Shown: positions 45,886 through 54,580, numbered from the stretch's first letter. The stretch: DNA of 64,000 bases from Chryseobacterium gleum (GCA_945881835.1 CAMCVP010000001.1:62001-126000); one strand, 5' to 3'. Numbers and translations are program-made. Notes: generated by a model from the sequence alone, not told the origin.

Positions 45886-46618
45886 CAGACTGTTTAACTC
45901 TGATATACTCATAGGGAGTAAGGGTAAGAAGAACCATTGCAAGTCCGTAGAAAAAATCTTCTATGGGAACACTCCAGATTCTAAGGTTCAGATTGAATTC
46001 ATTGTTGTAACGTACAATCGCCTCGGAGATGGTCACTTGACTTGTATTGATCAGAGGATAATCATAAAAATGAAGCCCTGTGAGCACTCCGTTTGAAATG
46101 AAAAACGGAATCAAAAGTATGAACCAAGCGAAAAGAAAGTATCCGAGGAATTTCGATTTACGTTGAATGTGGAAAAGCAGCAGTGCACTACAAAGAAGTG
46201 TTGCGCTGAAGGTGTACCAAAGTTCTTCGAATGCAGCGAATACGCATAGGCTAGAGGATATTGCCAGAATTCCCAAACTGCTTATTTGTGTGAAGCGTTG
46301 ACTGGGCGCAGATTTTTTGAAGTAGCGCACACATTCAAAGGTGAAGACACACGCGAAAGGAACAGCGATAAAAAACAGCCACTCTTCAACAGGAAGAAGA
46401 AACCAACGGCTCTGCATGGTATAAGTAGCGTTAAAATTCCAGATACCCCAATGGGTGAAAAGGATATCCCATGGAAGATAAACCGCAGACATTAAAAGAA
46501 TGCCTGCGGCCAATGGTTTGAAGTTTTTGTAAAACGCGACGCTTTTGTGGAAGCTTAAAAAGAAAGGTCCCGAGAGACAAAATAAATCTACGAGCAAATA
46601 GGCGTAGGTTGAATTCAT
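45869..46618 (-). CDS. Lycopene cyclase, fused CrtYc-CrtYd type
   Basis: 249 residues with about six to seven membrane helices and two copies of the lycopene cyclase domain. Each holds the conserved acidic motif: LLPVEEWLFF near residue 75 and SVPIEDFFYG near residue 223. This heterodimer-type cyclase, fused in archaea and Bacteroidota, turns lycopene ends into beta rings. It is the last gene of the carotenoid operon and overlaps crtZ by ATGA. It matches the family length for a fused protein. Confidence 0.92.
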   Translation of the reverse strand: MNSTYAYLLVDLFCLSGPFFLSFHKSVAFYKNFKPLAAGILLMSAVYLPWDILFTHWGIWNFNATYTMQSRWFLLPVEEWLFFIAVPFACVFTFECVRYFKKSAPSQRFTQISSLGILAISSSLCVFAAFEELWYTFSATLLCSALLLFHIQRKSKFLGYFLFAWFILLIPFFISNGVLTGLHFYDYPLINTSQVTISEAIVRYNNEFNLNLRIWSVPIEDFFYGLAMVLLTLTPYEYIRVKQSVNIGQ

Positions 46619-47088
46619 CGTGCTGATTTAGCGTGTTTGAATTTAGCCTCAGCTTTGAAATATTTCATTGGAACGATAAGCATTCCGAAACATTCCCCTT
46701 CTTCCTTGTATTGATTTTTATGGTGCACTTTGTGCGCTTTTCGAATCGCTCTGAAATACATATTGTCAGTCTTGTCGAACCAATGAAACCTGCGGTGAAT
46801 AAGCACTTCATGAACAAGGAAGTAGCCTATTCCATAGGCAAGAATTCCGAAGCCAATGAAGGTGCGGAAATCGTTTCCATTCATCATTCCAAACATAATT
46901 AACAACCAGCTTGGAATAGCATAGATTAAAAAGAACACGTCGTTCTTTTCAAAAAAACCAGGTGTTGGTTGGTGATGGTCTTCATGGAAATACCACATGA
47001 ATCCGTGCATCACAAACTTGTGTGTGAGCCAGGCCATTCCTTCCATAGCAAGGAATGTGAGGACTATAATGGCAATATTTGTTATCAT
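46615..47088 (-). CDS. crtZ: Beta-carotene 3-hydroxylase
   Basis: 157 residues, membrane di-iron hydroxylase. The four histidine motifs are all present: HKFVMH, HEDHH, HEVLIHRRFH and HKVHHK. It adds 3-hydroxyl groups to beta-carotene to give zeaxanthin. The start overlaps the idi stop (ATGA) and the stop overlaps the lycopene cyclase ATG. The end product of this operon is therefore probably zeaxanthin or a derivative. Confidence 0.95.
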   Translation of the reverse strand: MITNIAIIVLTFLAMEGMAWLTHKFVMHGFMWYFHEDHHQPTPGFFEKNDVFFLIYAIPSWLLIMFGMMNGNDFRTFIGFGILAYGIGYFLVHEVLIHRRFHWFDKTDNMYFRAIRKAHKVHHKNQYKEEGECFGMLIVPMKYFKAEAKFKHAKSAR

Positions 47089-47603
47089 GATTGTGTTGCT
47101 TTAAATTCTTTCACGCGATCAATTGCAATTATAAACCAAGGAGTAAAGCTCTCTGGTTTTTCTTTTATTTCTGTTTGAAGCTCTTCCAATCCAATGTATT
47201 TGAACTCTTCAACTTCATCCAAGTTCAATTTAGGAATTTGATTCGATTCGCCAAAGAAAACATGATCGAATTCGTGTTCGATTAATCCGTTTTCAAATTC
47301 GGCTTTGTATATGAAAGAGAAGAGTGATTTCAATTCGCAAGTCATTCCCATTTCTTCTTGAAGTCTTCGGTTGGCGGCGTCTTGAAGTGATTCATGTTCT
47401 CTCGGATGAGAGCAGCAGGTGTTTGTCCAGAGTCCTCCACAATGATATTTCGAAGATGCTCTTTTCTGTATAAGAAGTTTTTTTTCCGAGTTGAAAATGA
47501 AAATTGAAAATGCACGATGAAGAGCGCCTTCTACGTGTGCTTGTAACTTTTCCATTTTTCCAATGGCATTGTCTTGCTCATCTACGAGAACCACGAATTC
47601 CAT
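47085..47603 (-). CDS. idi: Isopentenyl-diphosphate delta-isomerase, type I
   Basis: 172 residues, Nudix-like fold. Interconverts IPP and DMAPP. The catalytic Cys is in LWTNTCCSHPREHE and the catalytic Glu in the EHEFDHVFFG region; the metal-binding NRRLQEEMG follows the Nudix pattern. The length is usual for the short bacterial form. Its presence in the crt operon balances the C5 pool for carotenoid synthesis. It overlaps the upstream unknown gene by one base (TAATG) and crtZ downstream by ATGA. Confidence 0.96.
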   Translation of the reverse strand: MEFVVLVDEQDNAIGKMEKLQAHVEGALHRAFSIFIFNSEKKLLIQKRASSKYHCGGLWTNTCCSHPREHESLQDAANRRLQEEMGMTCELKSLFSFIYKAEFENGLIEHEFDHVFFGESNQIPKLNLDEVEEFKYIGLEELQTEIKEKPESFTPWFIIAIDRVKEFKATQS

Positions 47604-48121
47604 TACAGTTGACTATATTTAGATTTAAGATCGGCGCTGATATTTTCACTTTGAATCATGAACTGAATTACAATCTTCCAGAAGGCTTTTGCTTTGTTCA
47701 GTTTTCCATTTGAAAGAGATTGGTAGATATAATAAGAATCTTCGCCAAGCTTGTCGTGGTATTGTAGCATCCAAGGCGCTTTGTCTTGAACCGAATAGCG
47801 AAGGAAACGAAGTTCTTCATTCCAATAATCGTTTGCAATTGCTTTTTCAAGGAGGTCTTTACCGCGACTGAAATAACTTAGTTTGTCAGCAGGGTTAGAA
47901 ACAAGCTCTGCATACATCGCAGTGGCCACACCAAAGTATGCTTGTTGCGTATTGTTTCTGTTGGAAAGGTTCGCGCAATAGTTGTAGAACTCCTGTTTTG
48001 CGGGTTCGGTTTGCGCAGATATGAAAAGTCTCTGGCATTGCACTTCTTGGGCAACGGATAAAAGTGAAAACGCTAGTAAAAAAAGAAATGAGAGACCAAT
48101 AGTTCTCGTTGCGAAATTCAT
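47603..48121 (-). CDS. Exported protein of unknown function inside the carotenoid operon
   Basis: 172 residues from ATG 48121, which opens a signal peptide (MNFATRTIGLSFLFLLAFSL, then LSVAQ); the longer frame upstream overlaps crtB and lacks support. The mature part is helical and TPR-like (YFGVATAMYAELVSNPADKL, GKDLLEKAIANDYWNEELRF, YIYQSLSNGKLNKAKAFWKI) with two Cys near its start. No enzyme motif is seen. It is locked between crtB and idi by TAATG overlaps on both sides, so it is made together with the pathway. A role in carotenoid placement or transport is only a guess. Confidence 0.75.
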   Translation of the reverse strand: MNFATRTIGLSFLFLLAFSLLSVAQEVQCQRLFISAQTEPAKQEFYNYCANLSNRNNTQQAYFGVATAMYAELVSNPADKLSYFSRGKDLLEKAIANDYWNEELRFLRYSVQDKAPWMLQYHDKLGEDSYYIYQSLSNGKLNKAKAFWKIVIQFMIQSENISADLKSKYSQL

Positions 48122-48963
48122 TACAATAAATTTAAGTTGTGCTGTAAATAGCTTTTCGCTAAAAGGGCTATTTTTTTCGGATTCGCTACGCGAATACGTT
48201 CGTTCAAAATTCTTTCGCAAGGAAGGGATTGAATTTTCAGGAAGAGCTTATGGTAATATCGAAATGCGATAAGCACGCCAAATCGGGCCTCTTTTGGAAG
48301 TTGTAAAATACCAATGTAGGCCAATCTAAAATCTTCTTTGATTTCTTTTTCAATAATTTTTTTCGTTGGCTCGTCGAACTTCGTCATGTCAACATTCGGA
48401 AAATACACTCGCCCTAATGCATTGTAATCTGCATGCAAATCGCGCAGGAAATTAATTTTCTGAAAAGCTGCTCCAAGTTTCATAGCTGAGGGCTTCAGCT
48501 TTTCATATTCCGATTGATTCCCGTTCACAAAGACATGCAAGCACATGAGTCCTACAACTTCCGCTGAACCAAGGATATATGTTTCATAGGATTCGCGATT
48601 GTGTTCGAATTGGTGCAAATCCATTTCCATGCTTTTCAAAAAAGTATCTACAAGTTCCCATTCAATGTTGTATTTGTGATATGTACTCTGAAAGGCATTC
48701 AATATTGGATTAAGCGAAATACGCTCTTCAATGGCCAGAACTGTATCTTTTCTGAAGCGAGCCATAAGCTCATGCTTCTCATAGTCGTGAAACGTGTCTA
48801 CTATTTCATCTGCAAAGCGAACGAAGCCATAGATCGCGTAAATCGGATTTCGAATTTCCTTTCCTAGGGTGCGTATTCCCAAGCTGAAGCTCGTGCTATA
48901 AGCATGAGTGGTTAACTTACTGCAGTCAAAGGAAACATTATCGAAAAGTGGTTTTCCTGTCAT
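48121..48963 (-). CDS. crtB: Phytoene synthase
   Basis: 280 residues, trans-isoprenyl diphosphate synthase fold. Joins two geranylgeranyl diphosphates into phytoene. First Asp-rich motif DEIVDTFHD, second QKINFLRDLHADY, plus YSTSFSLG and GSAEVVGLMCLHVF. It follows crtI by 4 bases and overlaps the next gene by one base (TAATG). No geranylgeranyl diphosphate synthase gene is seen in the window. Confidence 0.96.
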   Translation of the reverse strand: MTGKPLFDNVSFDCSKLTTHAYSTSFSLGIRTLGKEIRNPIYAIYGFVRFADEIVDTFHDYEKHELMARFRKDTVLAIEERISLNPILNAFQSTYHKYNIEWELVDTFLKSMEMDLHQFEHNRESYETYILGSAEVVGLMCLHVFVNGNQSEYEKLKPSAMKLGAAFQKINFLRDLHADYNALGRVYFPNVDMTKFDEPTKKIIEKEIKEDFRLAYIGILQLPKEARFGVLIAFRYYHKLFLKIQSLPCERILNERIRVANPKKIALLAKSYLQHNLNLL

Positions 48964-48967
48964 GATA

Positions 48968-50443
48968 TTATGATTGAAAAAGAAGTTTGTTCATGGTTTC
49001 TGCAGCGAGTTGTCCGCTGATAATACTCGGGGGCATTCCCGGTCCGGGAACTGTAAGCTGTCCGGCATAGAATAAATTTTTCAATTTTTTACTACGCATG
49101 GAAGGTTTCAGAATAGCCGTTTGCTTCAGTGTATTTGCAAGACCATAAGCATTGCCTTTGTAGCTGTTGTATTCAGATATGAATTCCTCGTGAGCGAAAC
49201 TTCGTTTGTATACAATGTGCTCGCGAATAGATTCACCTGTGCGCTTTTCGAGACGATCCATCATGTTTTGAAGGTACTTATCTCTTAAAGATTCATCGCT
49301 TGTGAGGTCTGGCGCAACAGGGACGAGTAGAAAAATATTCTCACAATTTTCAGGAGCAACGTTCTTATCTGTTTTCGATGGAACACACGCGTAAAACAGC
49401 GGTTGGCTCGGCCATTGTGGATGATCGTATATTTCTTTTGCGTGCTTCTCGAAGGGCTCGTCGAAGAATAAATTGTGATGAAGTAAGTTCTTTACTTTTT
49501 TATTTATTCCGAGATAAAACAGCAACGAAGACGGTGACATTGTTCTTGAGTTCCAGTAATCTTCGGAATATGAACGGTCACTGGGAGCGAGCATTTTCGT
49601 TTCCACATGATGGTAATCGGCCCCAGCAATAACAGCATCAATTTCAAAATCTCCAGAGGATGTGATAAGTCGTTTCGCTTGACCGTTCAATGATTCAATC
49701 TGAGTAATAGCGCTATTGTAGTGAAACGTAACGCCAAGTTTTTTTGCCACTTTTTCCATTGCTTTCGGAATTTCGCCCATTCCGTTTTGTGGATACCACG
49801 TTCCTAATTCAAGATCTGCGTAGTTCATCAGACTGTATAGAGCGGGTGTTTTTTCTGGCTTGGCGCCAAGAAAAAGAACGGGGAATTCAAGCAGTTGAAT
49901 AATCTCTGGATGTTTGAAATATTTCCGAATGTGAGATGAAATAGAGTTGAATAGGTGAATGCGAACGGCCGCTTTCAGAAGCTTTAAGTCTAAAAATTCA
50001 GTAGCAGAAAGGGACGGCTTCCAAACGAATTCCCCCATTCCTGTGTTGTATTTGTATTTCGCTTCGGATAGAAATTTTTTCAAATTTTCCTTGCTTCCGG
50101 GCTCCAGGGCTTCTAGCTTATCTCCGAGTTCATCGGTAGAAGCGGGAACGTCTAAAATTTTATTTGAAAAGTAAACGCGGTAGGAAGGGTCTAGTCTTTC
50201 GAGTGTGTAATAATCACTTCTTTTTTCACCGTATTGTTCGAAAAACTGATCAAAAACTTCAGGCATCCAATACCAACTTGGTCCCATATCGAAGACGAAT
50301 CCATCTTTTTCAAAAACTCGGCAACGGCCTCCTGGCGTGGTGTGTTGTTCGAAAACATGCGTTTCAAAACCAAGTTGGGCCAATCTGCATGCAGCAGATA
50401 ATCCAGCAAATCCAGCTCCTATGACAGCAACATGTTTTTTCAT
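48968..50443 (-). CDS. crtI: Phytoene desaturase
   Basis: 491 residues, FAD enzyme that desaturates phytoene to lycopene. The dinucleotide-binding start is KKHVAVIGAGFAGLSAACRL, then GGRCRVFEKDGFVFDMGPSW. The C-terminal FAD-binding part is NLFYAGQLTVPGPGMPPSII. Length is as expected for bacterial CrtI. It is the first gene of the crtI-crtB-unknown-idi-crtZ-cyclase operon. A perfect 7-bp inverted repeat at 50479-50501 lies 36-58 bases upstream. Confidence 0.96.
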   Translation of the reverse strand: MKKHVAVIGAGFAGLSAACRLAQLGFETHVFEQHTTPGGRCRVFEKDGFVFDMGPSWYWMPEVFDQFFEQYGEKRSDYYTLERLDPSYRVYFSNKILDVPASTDELGDKLEALEPGSKENLKKFLSEAKYKYNTGMGEFVWKPSLSATEFLDLKLLKAAVRIHLFNSISSHIRKYFKHPEIIQLLEFPVLFLGAKPEKTPALYSLMNYADLELGTWYPQNGMGEIPKAMEKVAKKLGVTFHYNSAITQIESLNGQAKRLITSSGDFEIDAVIAGADYHHVETKMLAPSDRSYSEDYWNSRTMSPSSLLFYLGINKKVKNLLHHNLFFDEPFEKHAKEIYDHPQWPSQPLFYACVPSKTDKNVAPENCENIFLLVPVAPDLTSDESLRDKYLQNMMDRLEKRTGESIREHIVYKRSFAHEEFISEYNSYKGNAYGLANTLKQTAILKPSMRSKKLKNLFYAGQLTVPGPGMPPSIISGQLAAETMNKLLFQS

Positions 50444-50478
50444 AATTGATAAAACACCTTTGTAAGTATTTTGTTCTT

Positions 50479-50501
50479 GACTAACAGGAAAGAGGTTAGT
50501 C
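50479..50501. promoter_or_regulatory. Inverted repeat upstream of crtI, possible operator
   Basis: GACTAAC-N9-GTTAGTC, perfect 7-bp arms, in the 81-base gap between the peptidase stop and crtI. No T run follows on either strand, so it is not a normal terminator. It could bind a regulator of the carotenoid operon, but no regulator gene is next to it. Confidence 0.4.
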
Positions 50502-50524
50502 GTTTGTGAAGATAAGCTTAAAAA

Positions 50525-51490
50525 CTAGCGAACCCTAATTTTCTGTCCAATTTTCAGATTGGTTGAAGGCTTGATTTTATTGAGTTTGCAAAGTTTAGAG
50601 ACGCTTGTTTTATTTTTTACAGCAATGGAGGAAAGGGTATCTCCGCGTTTTACCGTGTGGTATTTACTTCCAGAATTTCCTTTCGAGTTATTGTTTGTGG
50701 AAGGAGCAGCGGGCGGATTTGTAGGCGCGCTTAGTTTCTTTTTCGTTAGTTCGAAGACAGCGGATTTAAGAGCTTTTTGATTGGGTGTAATCAAGTACGC
50801 TGGATCAAAAGGGTTTCCTAAATACCTTGTTTCGAAATGCAAATGTGCACCGTAAGATCTTCCTGTGTTACCGCCTAAACCAAGCATATTTCCCGCCTGA
50901 ACATACTGCCCTGGAACGACCATTCTTGCCGACATGTGAGCATATAAGGTTTCTAATCCATTCGGATGGCGAACAACAACGACATTTCCATACGTATCGC
51001 TGAATTGAGAGATGCGCACCAGTCCTTCGAACATACTATAAACAGGATCTCCCGTATCCAAGTCCAAGTCTAGCCCAGCATGCAAACGTCCCCATCTTGG
51101 TCCGAAAGGAGATGTCTGTCTTCCAATGTCTGTGGGGAATGCAAAATCACACGAGTCTACAATCAGTTGAAAAAGAAGCGCAGAATCGTTTTGAAAATTT
51201 ACATTTCGCTTTTTATGCCAGATGTTTTGTGTATCCCAGCTTTGGTAGTTGGCATAACTCGGAATTGTCGACAGCGAATCTGAAACTCCTTTTAGATCAA
51301 GGTTAATGTTCGGCAAATTCGGAGAAGGGTAAAGAGGAGATTTTTTTGTCTTGACATAGTCTGCTGCATTTAACCAAGACGTCGTGTCGGCCATAAGTTC
51401 AAGCGCAGATTCTAGTGCTCCTGATGGCTGAGCATAGGAGAACGCGCTGTAGAGCATGGCCGCAATTGTGATTAAAAGTCTCCTAAACAT
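50525..51490 (-). CDS. Exported M23 peptidase with C-terminal LysM domain
   Basis: 321 residues from ATG 51490, which opens a signal peptide (MFRRLLITIAAMLYSAFSYA); the frame continues far upstream but there overlaps bshB1. The M23 lysostaphin-type domain shows TSPFGPRWGRLHAGLDLDLD and GAHLHFETR, with the zinc ligands His and Asp and the HLH motif. A Ser/Asn-rich linker leads to one LysM domain (YHTVKRGDTLSSIAVKNKTS). It probably cuts or binds peptidoglycan for cell separation or growth. A perfect -7 element is 6 bases upstream of the ATG. Confidence 0.92.
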   Translation of the reverse strand: MFRRLLITIAAMLYSAFSYAQPSGALESALELMADTTSWLNAADYVKTKKSPLYPSPNLPNINLDLKGVSDSLSTIPSYANYQSWDTQNIWHKKRNVNFQNDSALLFQLIVDSCDFAFPTDIGRQTSPFGPRWGRLHAGLDLDLDTGDPVYSMFEGLVRISQFSDTYGNVVVVRHPNGLETLYAHMSARMVVPGQYVQAGNMLGLGGNTGRSYGAHLHFETRYLGNPFDPAYLITPNQKALKSAVFELTKKKLSAPTNPPAAPSTNNNSKGNSGSKYHTVKRGDTLSSIAVKNKTSVSKLCKLNKIKPSTNLKIGQKIRVR

Positions 51491-51496
51491 CTCTTG

Positions 51497-51504
51497 CAAA
51501 AATA
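51497..51504 (-). promoter_or_regulatory. -7 element directly before the M23 peptidase gene
   Basis: TATTTTTG on the minus strand, then CAAGAG and ATG 51490. It predicts a leaderless or near-leaderless mRNA and supports the short start. Confidence 0.55.
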
Positions 51505-51554
51505 AGGATTTATTTCTTAATATATTTTGGCCATTATTTTCGGAGATTTGCAAC

Positions 51555-52259
51555 ATGAAAAAAGTTGATTTACTCGTTATTTCTGCACATCCAGATGATG
51601 CTGAAATTAGCGCTGCCGGAACCATTATTAAGTCAGTAGAAGCAGGAAAAATTGTTGCATTGGTAGACCTCACAAAAGGTGAAAGAGGAACTCGGGGAAG
51701 TGCTGAGCTACGTATGGTTGAAGCAGAGAGTGCCTCTCGAATTATGGGAACACATTTCAGAGAAAACTTGGAATTTGCAGATTGCTTTTTTACAGATACC
51801 GAAGAAAATAAACTAAGCGTGATTGATGCTATTCGGAAGTATAGACCTGAAGTAGTTTTCACCAATTCACTTCGTGACAGGCACCCCGACCATGCACGTG
51901 CAGCCAAGCTTGTCGCAGATTGCTGCTTCTACGCGGGACTTCCGAAAATAGAAACGAATCACGCTGCATGGCGTCCTCGTTCGGTTTATCATTTCAATCA
52001 AGATTATTACAACAAGCCGGATTTCGTTGTAGATATTTCACAGCATATGGAAAAGAAAATTGAAGCGTTGAAGGCGTTTTCAAGTCAGTTTTTCGATCCG
52101 AATTCACAAGAACCGAAAACACCTATTTCCGGAGAAGAATTTTTTGATTTCATCAAAGGAAGAGCAATGGATTTTGGCCGATTCGCAGGATACCAATACG
52201 GTGAAGGTTTTGTTTCTTCTCGTCCGATAGGGATGCGTGATATCTTCAACTTAGACTGA
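51555..52259 (+). CDS. bshB1: Bacillithiol biosynthesis deacetylase BshB1
   Basis: 234 residues from ATG 51555. Removes the acetyl group from GlcNAc-malate in bacillithiol synthesis. The LmbE/PIG-L zinc motif is SAHPDDAEISAAGT, the second metal region is RDRHPDHARAAKLV, and YQYGEGFVSSRPIGMRDIF is the typical BshB1 end. An upstream frame from 51456 is open but would overlap the divergent peptidase gene. A near-consensus GAGATTTG lies 4 bases before the ATG. The last 9 bases overlap the convergent flippase gene. Bacillithiol is the usual low-molecular thiol of many Bacteroidota. Confidence 0.93.
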   Translation: MKKVDLLVISAHPDDAEISAAGTIIKSVEAGKIVALVDLTKGERGTRGSAELRMVEAESASRIMGTHFRENLEFADCFFTDTEENKLSVIDAIRKYRPEVVFTNSLRDRHPDHARAAKLVADCCFYAGLPKIETNHAAWRPRSVYHFNQDYYNKPDFVVDISQHMEKKIEALKAFSSQFFDPNSQEPKTPISGEEFFDFIKGRAMDFGRFAGYQYGEGFVSSRPIGMRDIFNLD

Positions 52260-53447
52260 CAATTCTTTTTTCTTCAACCTTAAAAACAACAAGGTTTGAA
52301 CAACGCTTTGAGTAACGAAAGCTGCTGAAGCAGCAATGCAGGCGCCGTTTAATTGTTCAGAAGCAATGAGCCACATTGAACCTCCAATGGCCACAGCAAA
52401 TCCTGTTGCTGCAGAATAAAAGTTGTATTGGTGGAGCCCTCTTCCTGAAAATAAATGTGCATAGGAAACCGTCATGGTGTTCGCAATTATTCCGGGTATA
52501 AGAAAGAAAAACCCTTCCTTTAAAAACGCGATGTCGTAATCTACAAAGGGCGCTAGCCAGTTGTTTGGAATAAGCAAAAAGCAAATAGTTCCAAAGACGG
52601 TAGTCGACACGCCTAGAATTAAATAACGTTTCGTTAATGCAAGATGCTCAATGAAATTTGACGTTTGCGCTACTCGAGAAGCAAGGATAGATGACAAACT
52701 TTTGACCACAGACCAAAGCGCTTCAGCGATATACATGAGTATGGAAAATACGCCAGTAAAAACCTTTCCCTCAGGACTTGAATTTTCTAAGAAGTATAAA
52801 TAGGAACGTTGATTTCCGAGATGAAAAATATTTCCTAATTGCGCGTAACCGCCCAATTTGGCTGTCAAGTTAAGGTCGCTCTTGGATAATTCAAAGCGCA
52901 TGTTTTTCCAGGTAGAAGCGGTCAAATAAAATCCCGCAGAAGCGGTGAGTGCGAATGAGGCCAACTGACCTGCAATGAACGCTACGATGCCCCAATTGCT
53001 AAAAAAATAAAACAAGGCAACAAAGCTCAGCGAAGAAAATGATTGGGTGAAAAGTAATATCTGATACGATGCAATTTTTTCCTTTCCCAATAAAATCATC
53101 TGTTGTACAATGAAGACCGATTGAAGAACACCGAGAAGTAATGTAAATCCTACAAAAGGTGCATTGAGAGCGAGCAGTAAAAGAAATGTAATACACGCAC
53201 TAATGAGCATCCAGATTATGGAAGGTAATGCAATTTTATGCTCACCAATTCGAGGTATGAGATAGATTAAGGCACCACCTCCGATGAATTGACTAAGTGT
53301 TGCAACTATGAGAATTCCAAAGTTGATTAACGCAATAGTGCCTTGTCCTTCCACACGAACAAAATGCAAATTCAGAATAACCAAGAGTAAAGCAGAAACC
53401 AATCCGAATGCACGATTCAATATGGAAATAAATTCTACTCGTTTCAT
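52251..53447 (-). CDS. Polysaccharide flippase-like membrane protein (MATE/Wzx superfamily)
   Basis: 398 residues with about 12 hydrophobic segments and few charged loops. The start EFISILNRAFGLVSALLLVI and repeated helices such as TIALINFGILIVATLSQFIG resemble Wzx/polysaccharide biosynthesis flippases. There is no ATP-binding site. The glycosyltransferase gene just upstream overlaps it by 4 bases (ATGA), which fits a role in moving a lipid-linked glycan across the inner membrane. Sequence identity to a specific Wzx cannot be judged here. Confidence 0.8.
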   Translation of the reverse strand: MKRVEFISILNRAFGLVSALLLVILNLHFVRVEGQGTIALINFGILIVATLSQFIGGGALIYLIPRIGEHKIALPSIIWMLISACITFLLLLALNAPFVGFTLLLGVLQSVFIVQQMILLGKEKIASYQILLFTQSFSSLSFVALFYFFSNWGIVAFIAGQLASFALTASAGFYLTASTWKNMRFELSKSDLNLTAKLGGYAQLGNIFHLGNQRSYLYFLENSSPEGKVFTGVFSILMYIAEALWSVVKSLSSILASRVAQTSNFIEHLALTKRYLILGVSTTVFGTICFLLIPNNWLAPFVDYDIAFLKEGFFFLIPGIIANTMTVSYAHLFSGRGLHQYNFYSAATGFAVAIGGSMWLIASEQLNGACIAASAAFVTQSVVQTLLFLRLKKKELSV

Positions 53448-54580
53448 TTTTTCAGAGCTTGTTCGTAGGCATTTATGAATTTTTTTCCAACCGAATCGAA
53501 GGAGAAATTATTTTCGGAATACGCAGAAATTTCTTCGCGATTGACTTCATGCAACTCATTGTGTGATTCTGAAAACGCATTCAATAATTGAACTTCGTTC
53601 TTAGCGTCTATGAGTTTGTTCCATCGACAAAAGCCCATGTGCTCTGCAATTCCGCCTACGCGTGTGGTAATGACGTTCATTCCGCTTGCCATGGCTTCAA
53701 TCATGACGAGTGGAAGATTTTCGTAATTGCTAAATAACACAAAGGTGTGTGCGGAATTCATTTTTTGTGCAACTTCCGCTTGATTCAATGTGGCGAAAAA
53801 TGTGATGCTGTTTTCTCGAATACCAAGTTCTACACTTCTTTTTTTCCAATGTTGAATGTCACCGTCGCCACCAATCTCAAGAATAATATCTTCTGTTTGA
53901 TCAGAGAATTTTTTCCAAACAGTAAGAATTCCTTCAATGTTTTTGTGGTTGTTGTCTAAGTGTGAAATGTGAAGGAATGTATGCTTCTCATTCTTCTTTT
54001 CATTCTTGAAATAGGCCGTATTGACTACGTTTGGAACGATGGTCGAAGGCTTATTGAAACCTAAATTGCGCATAGCATTTTCTAACTGCAGCGTCACGGG
54101 AAGAAGCAGGCTAGATTTATTGGCAATAAAACGCATGTAGCATTTTATATGGAAGGGTAAAGGCGAACGTTCATTCGGGTGGTAGCCTGTCCAGTTGTCC
54201 GAAATAACGAAGGGGATTTTCCATTTTTTTTGAATGAAAAGTGCTTGCCATCCTTCCGGCCAAATCATATTCATCTGAACAATATTTGGTTTGTTTATGT
54301 TGAAGTTGATGTGCGCGATTCCGTTCTTTAGCGCTTGAATTCTTTTGAAAAAAAGTATGCCGTTCGACGGATAATAAACGCGAACTATGCGAACATTCTC
54401 TTCTGTAGATTCTTCAATTGCTATAGTATCTATGCTTTTGTTTTTCGCGAGGTAGAGAACAGTAACTCTAGCGAAGAGTGCAACAGCTTCGGCATGACGT
54501 TGCACGAAATTTCCTAGGGTAGGGTGGGTTTTGCTCGGAAACCAACTGCTCAGAAAAAGGACATGAAGCTGTTTTTTCAC
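53444..54580 (-). CDS. Glycosyltransferase, GT4-type
   Basis: About 378 residues from GTG 54580 (MKKQLHVLFLSSWFPS); a TTG at 54601 would add seven residues. GT-B fold: N-terminal FLSSWFPSKTHPTLGNFVQR, and the C-terminal domain with FLHISHLDNNHKNIEGIL, LEIGGDGDIQHW, and NYENLPLVMIEAMASGMNVI, which holds the E(x)7E-type region of GT4 enzymes. No membrane anchor. It probably adds a sugar to the glycan moved by the flippase encoded next to it; donor and acceptor are unknown. Confidence 0.88.
   Translation of the reverse strand: MKKQLHVLFLSSWFPSKTHPTLGNFVQRHAEAVALFARVTVLYLAKNKSIDTIAIEESTEENVRIVRVYYPSNGILFFKRIQALKNGIAHINFNINKPNIVQMNMIWPEGWQALFIQKKWKIPFVISDNWTGYHPNERSPLPFHIKCYMRFIANKSSLLLPVTLQLENAMRNLGFNKPSTIVPNVVNTAYFKNEKKNEKHTFLHISHLDNNHKNIEGILTVWKKFSDQTEDIILEIGGDGDIQHWKKRSVELGIRENSITFFATLNQAEVAQKMNSAHTFVLFSNYENLPLVMIEAMASGMNVITTRVGGIAEHMGFCRWNKLIDAKNEVQLLNAFSESHNELHEVNREEISAYSENNFSFDSVGKKFINAYEQALKK

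Noticed and set aside
50479-50501. Reading the inverted repeat before crtI as a terminator of the peptidase gene
   Set aside because: Only 7 bp of stem, a 9-base loop and no T run on either strand.
51491-51907. N-terminal extension of the M23 peptidase frame
   Set aside because: It is antisense to bshB1, lacks family similarity, and lies before a clear signal peptide and a -7 element.
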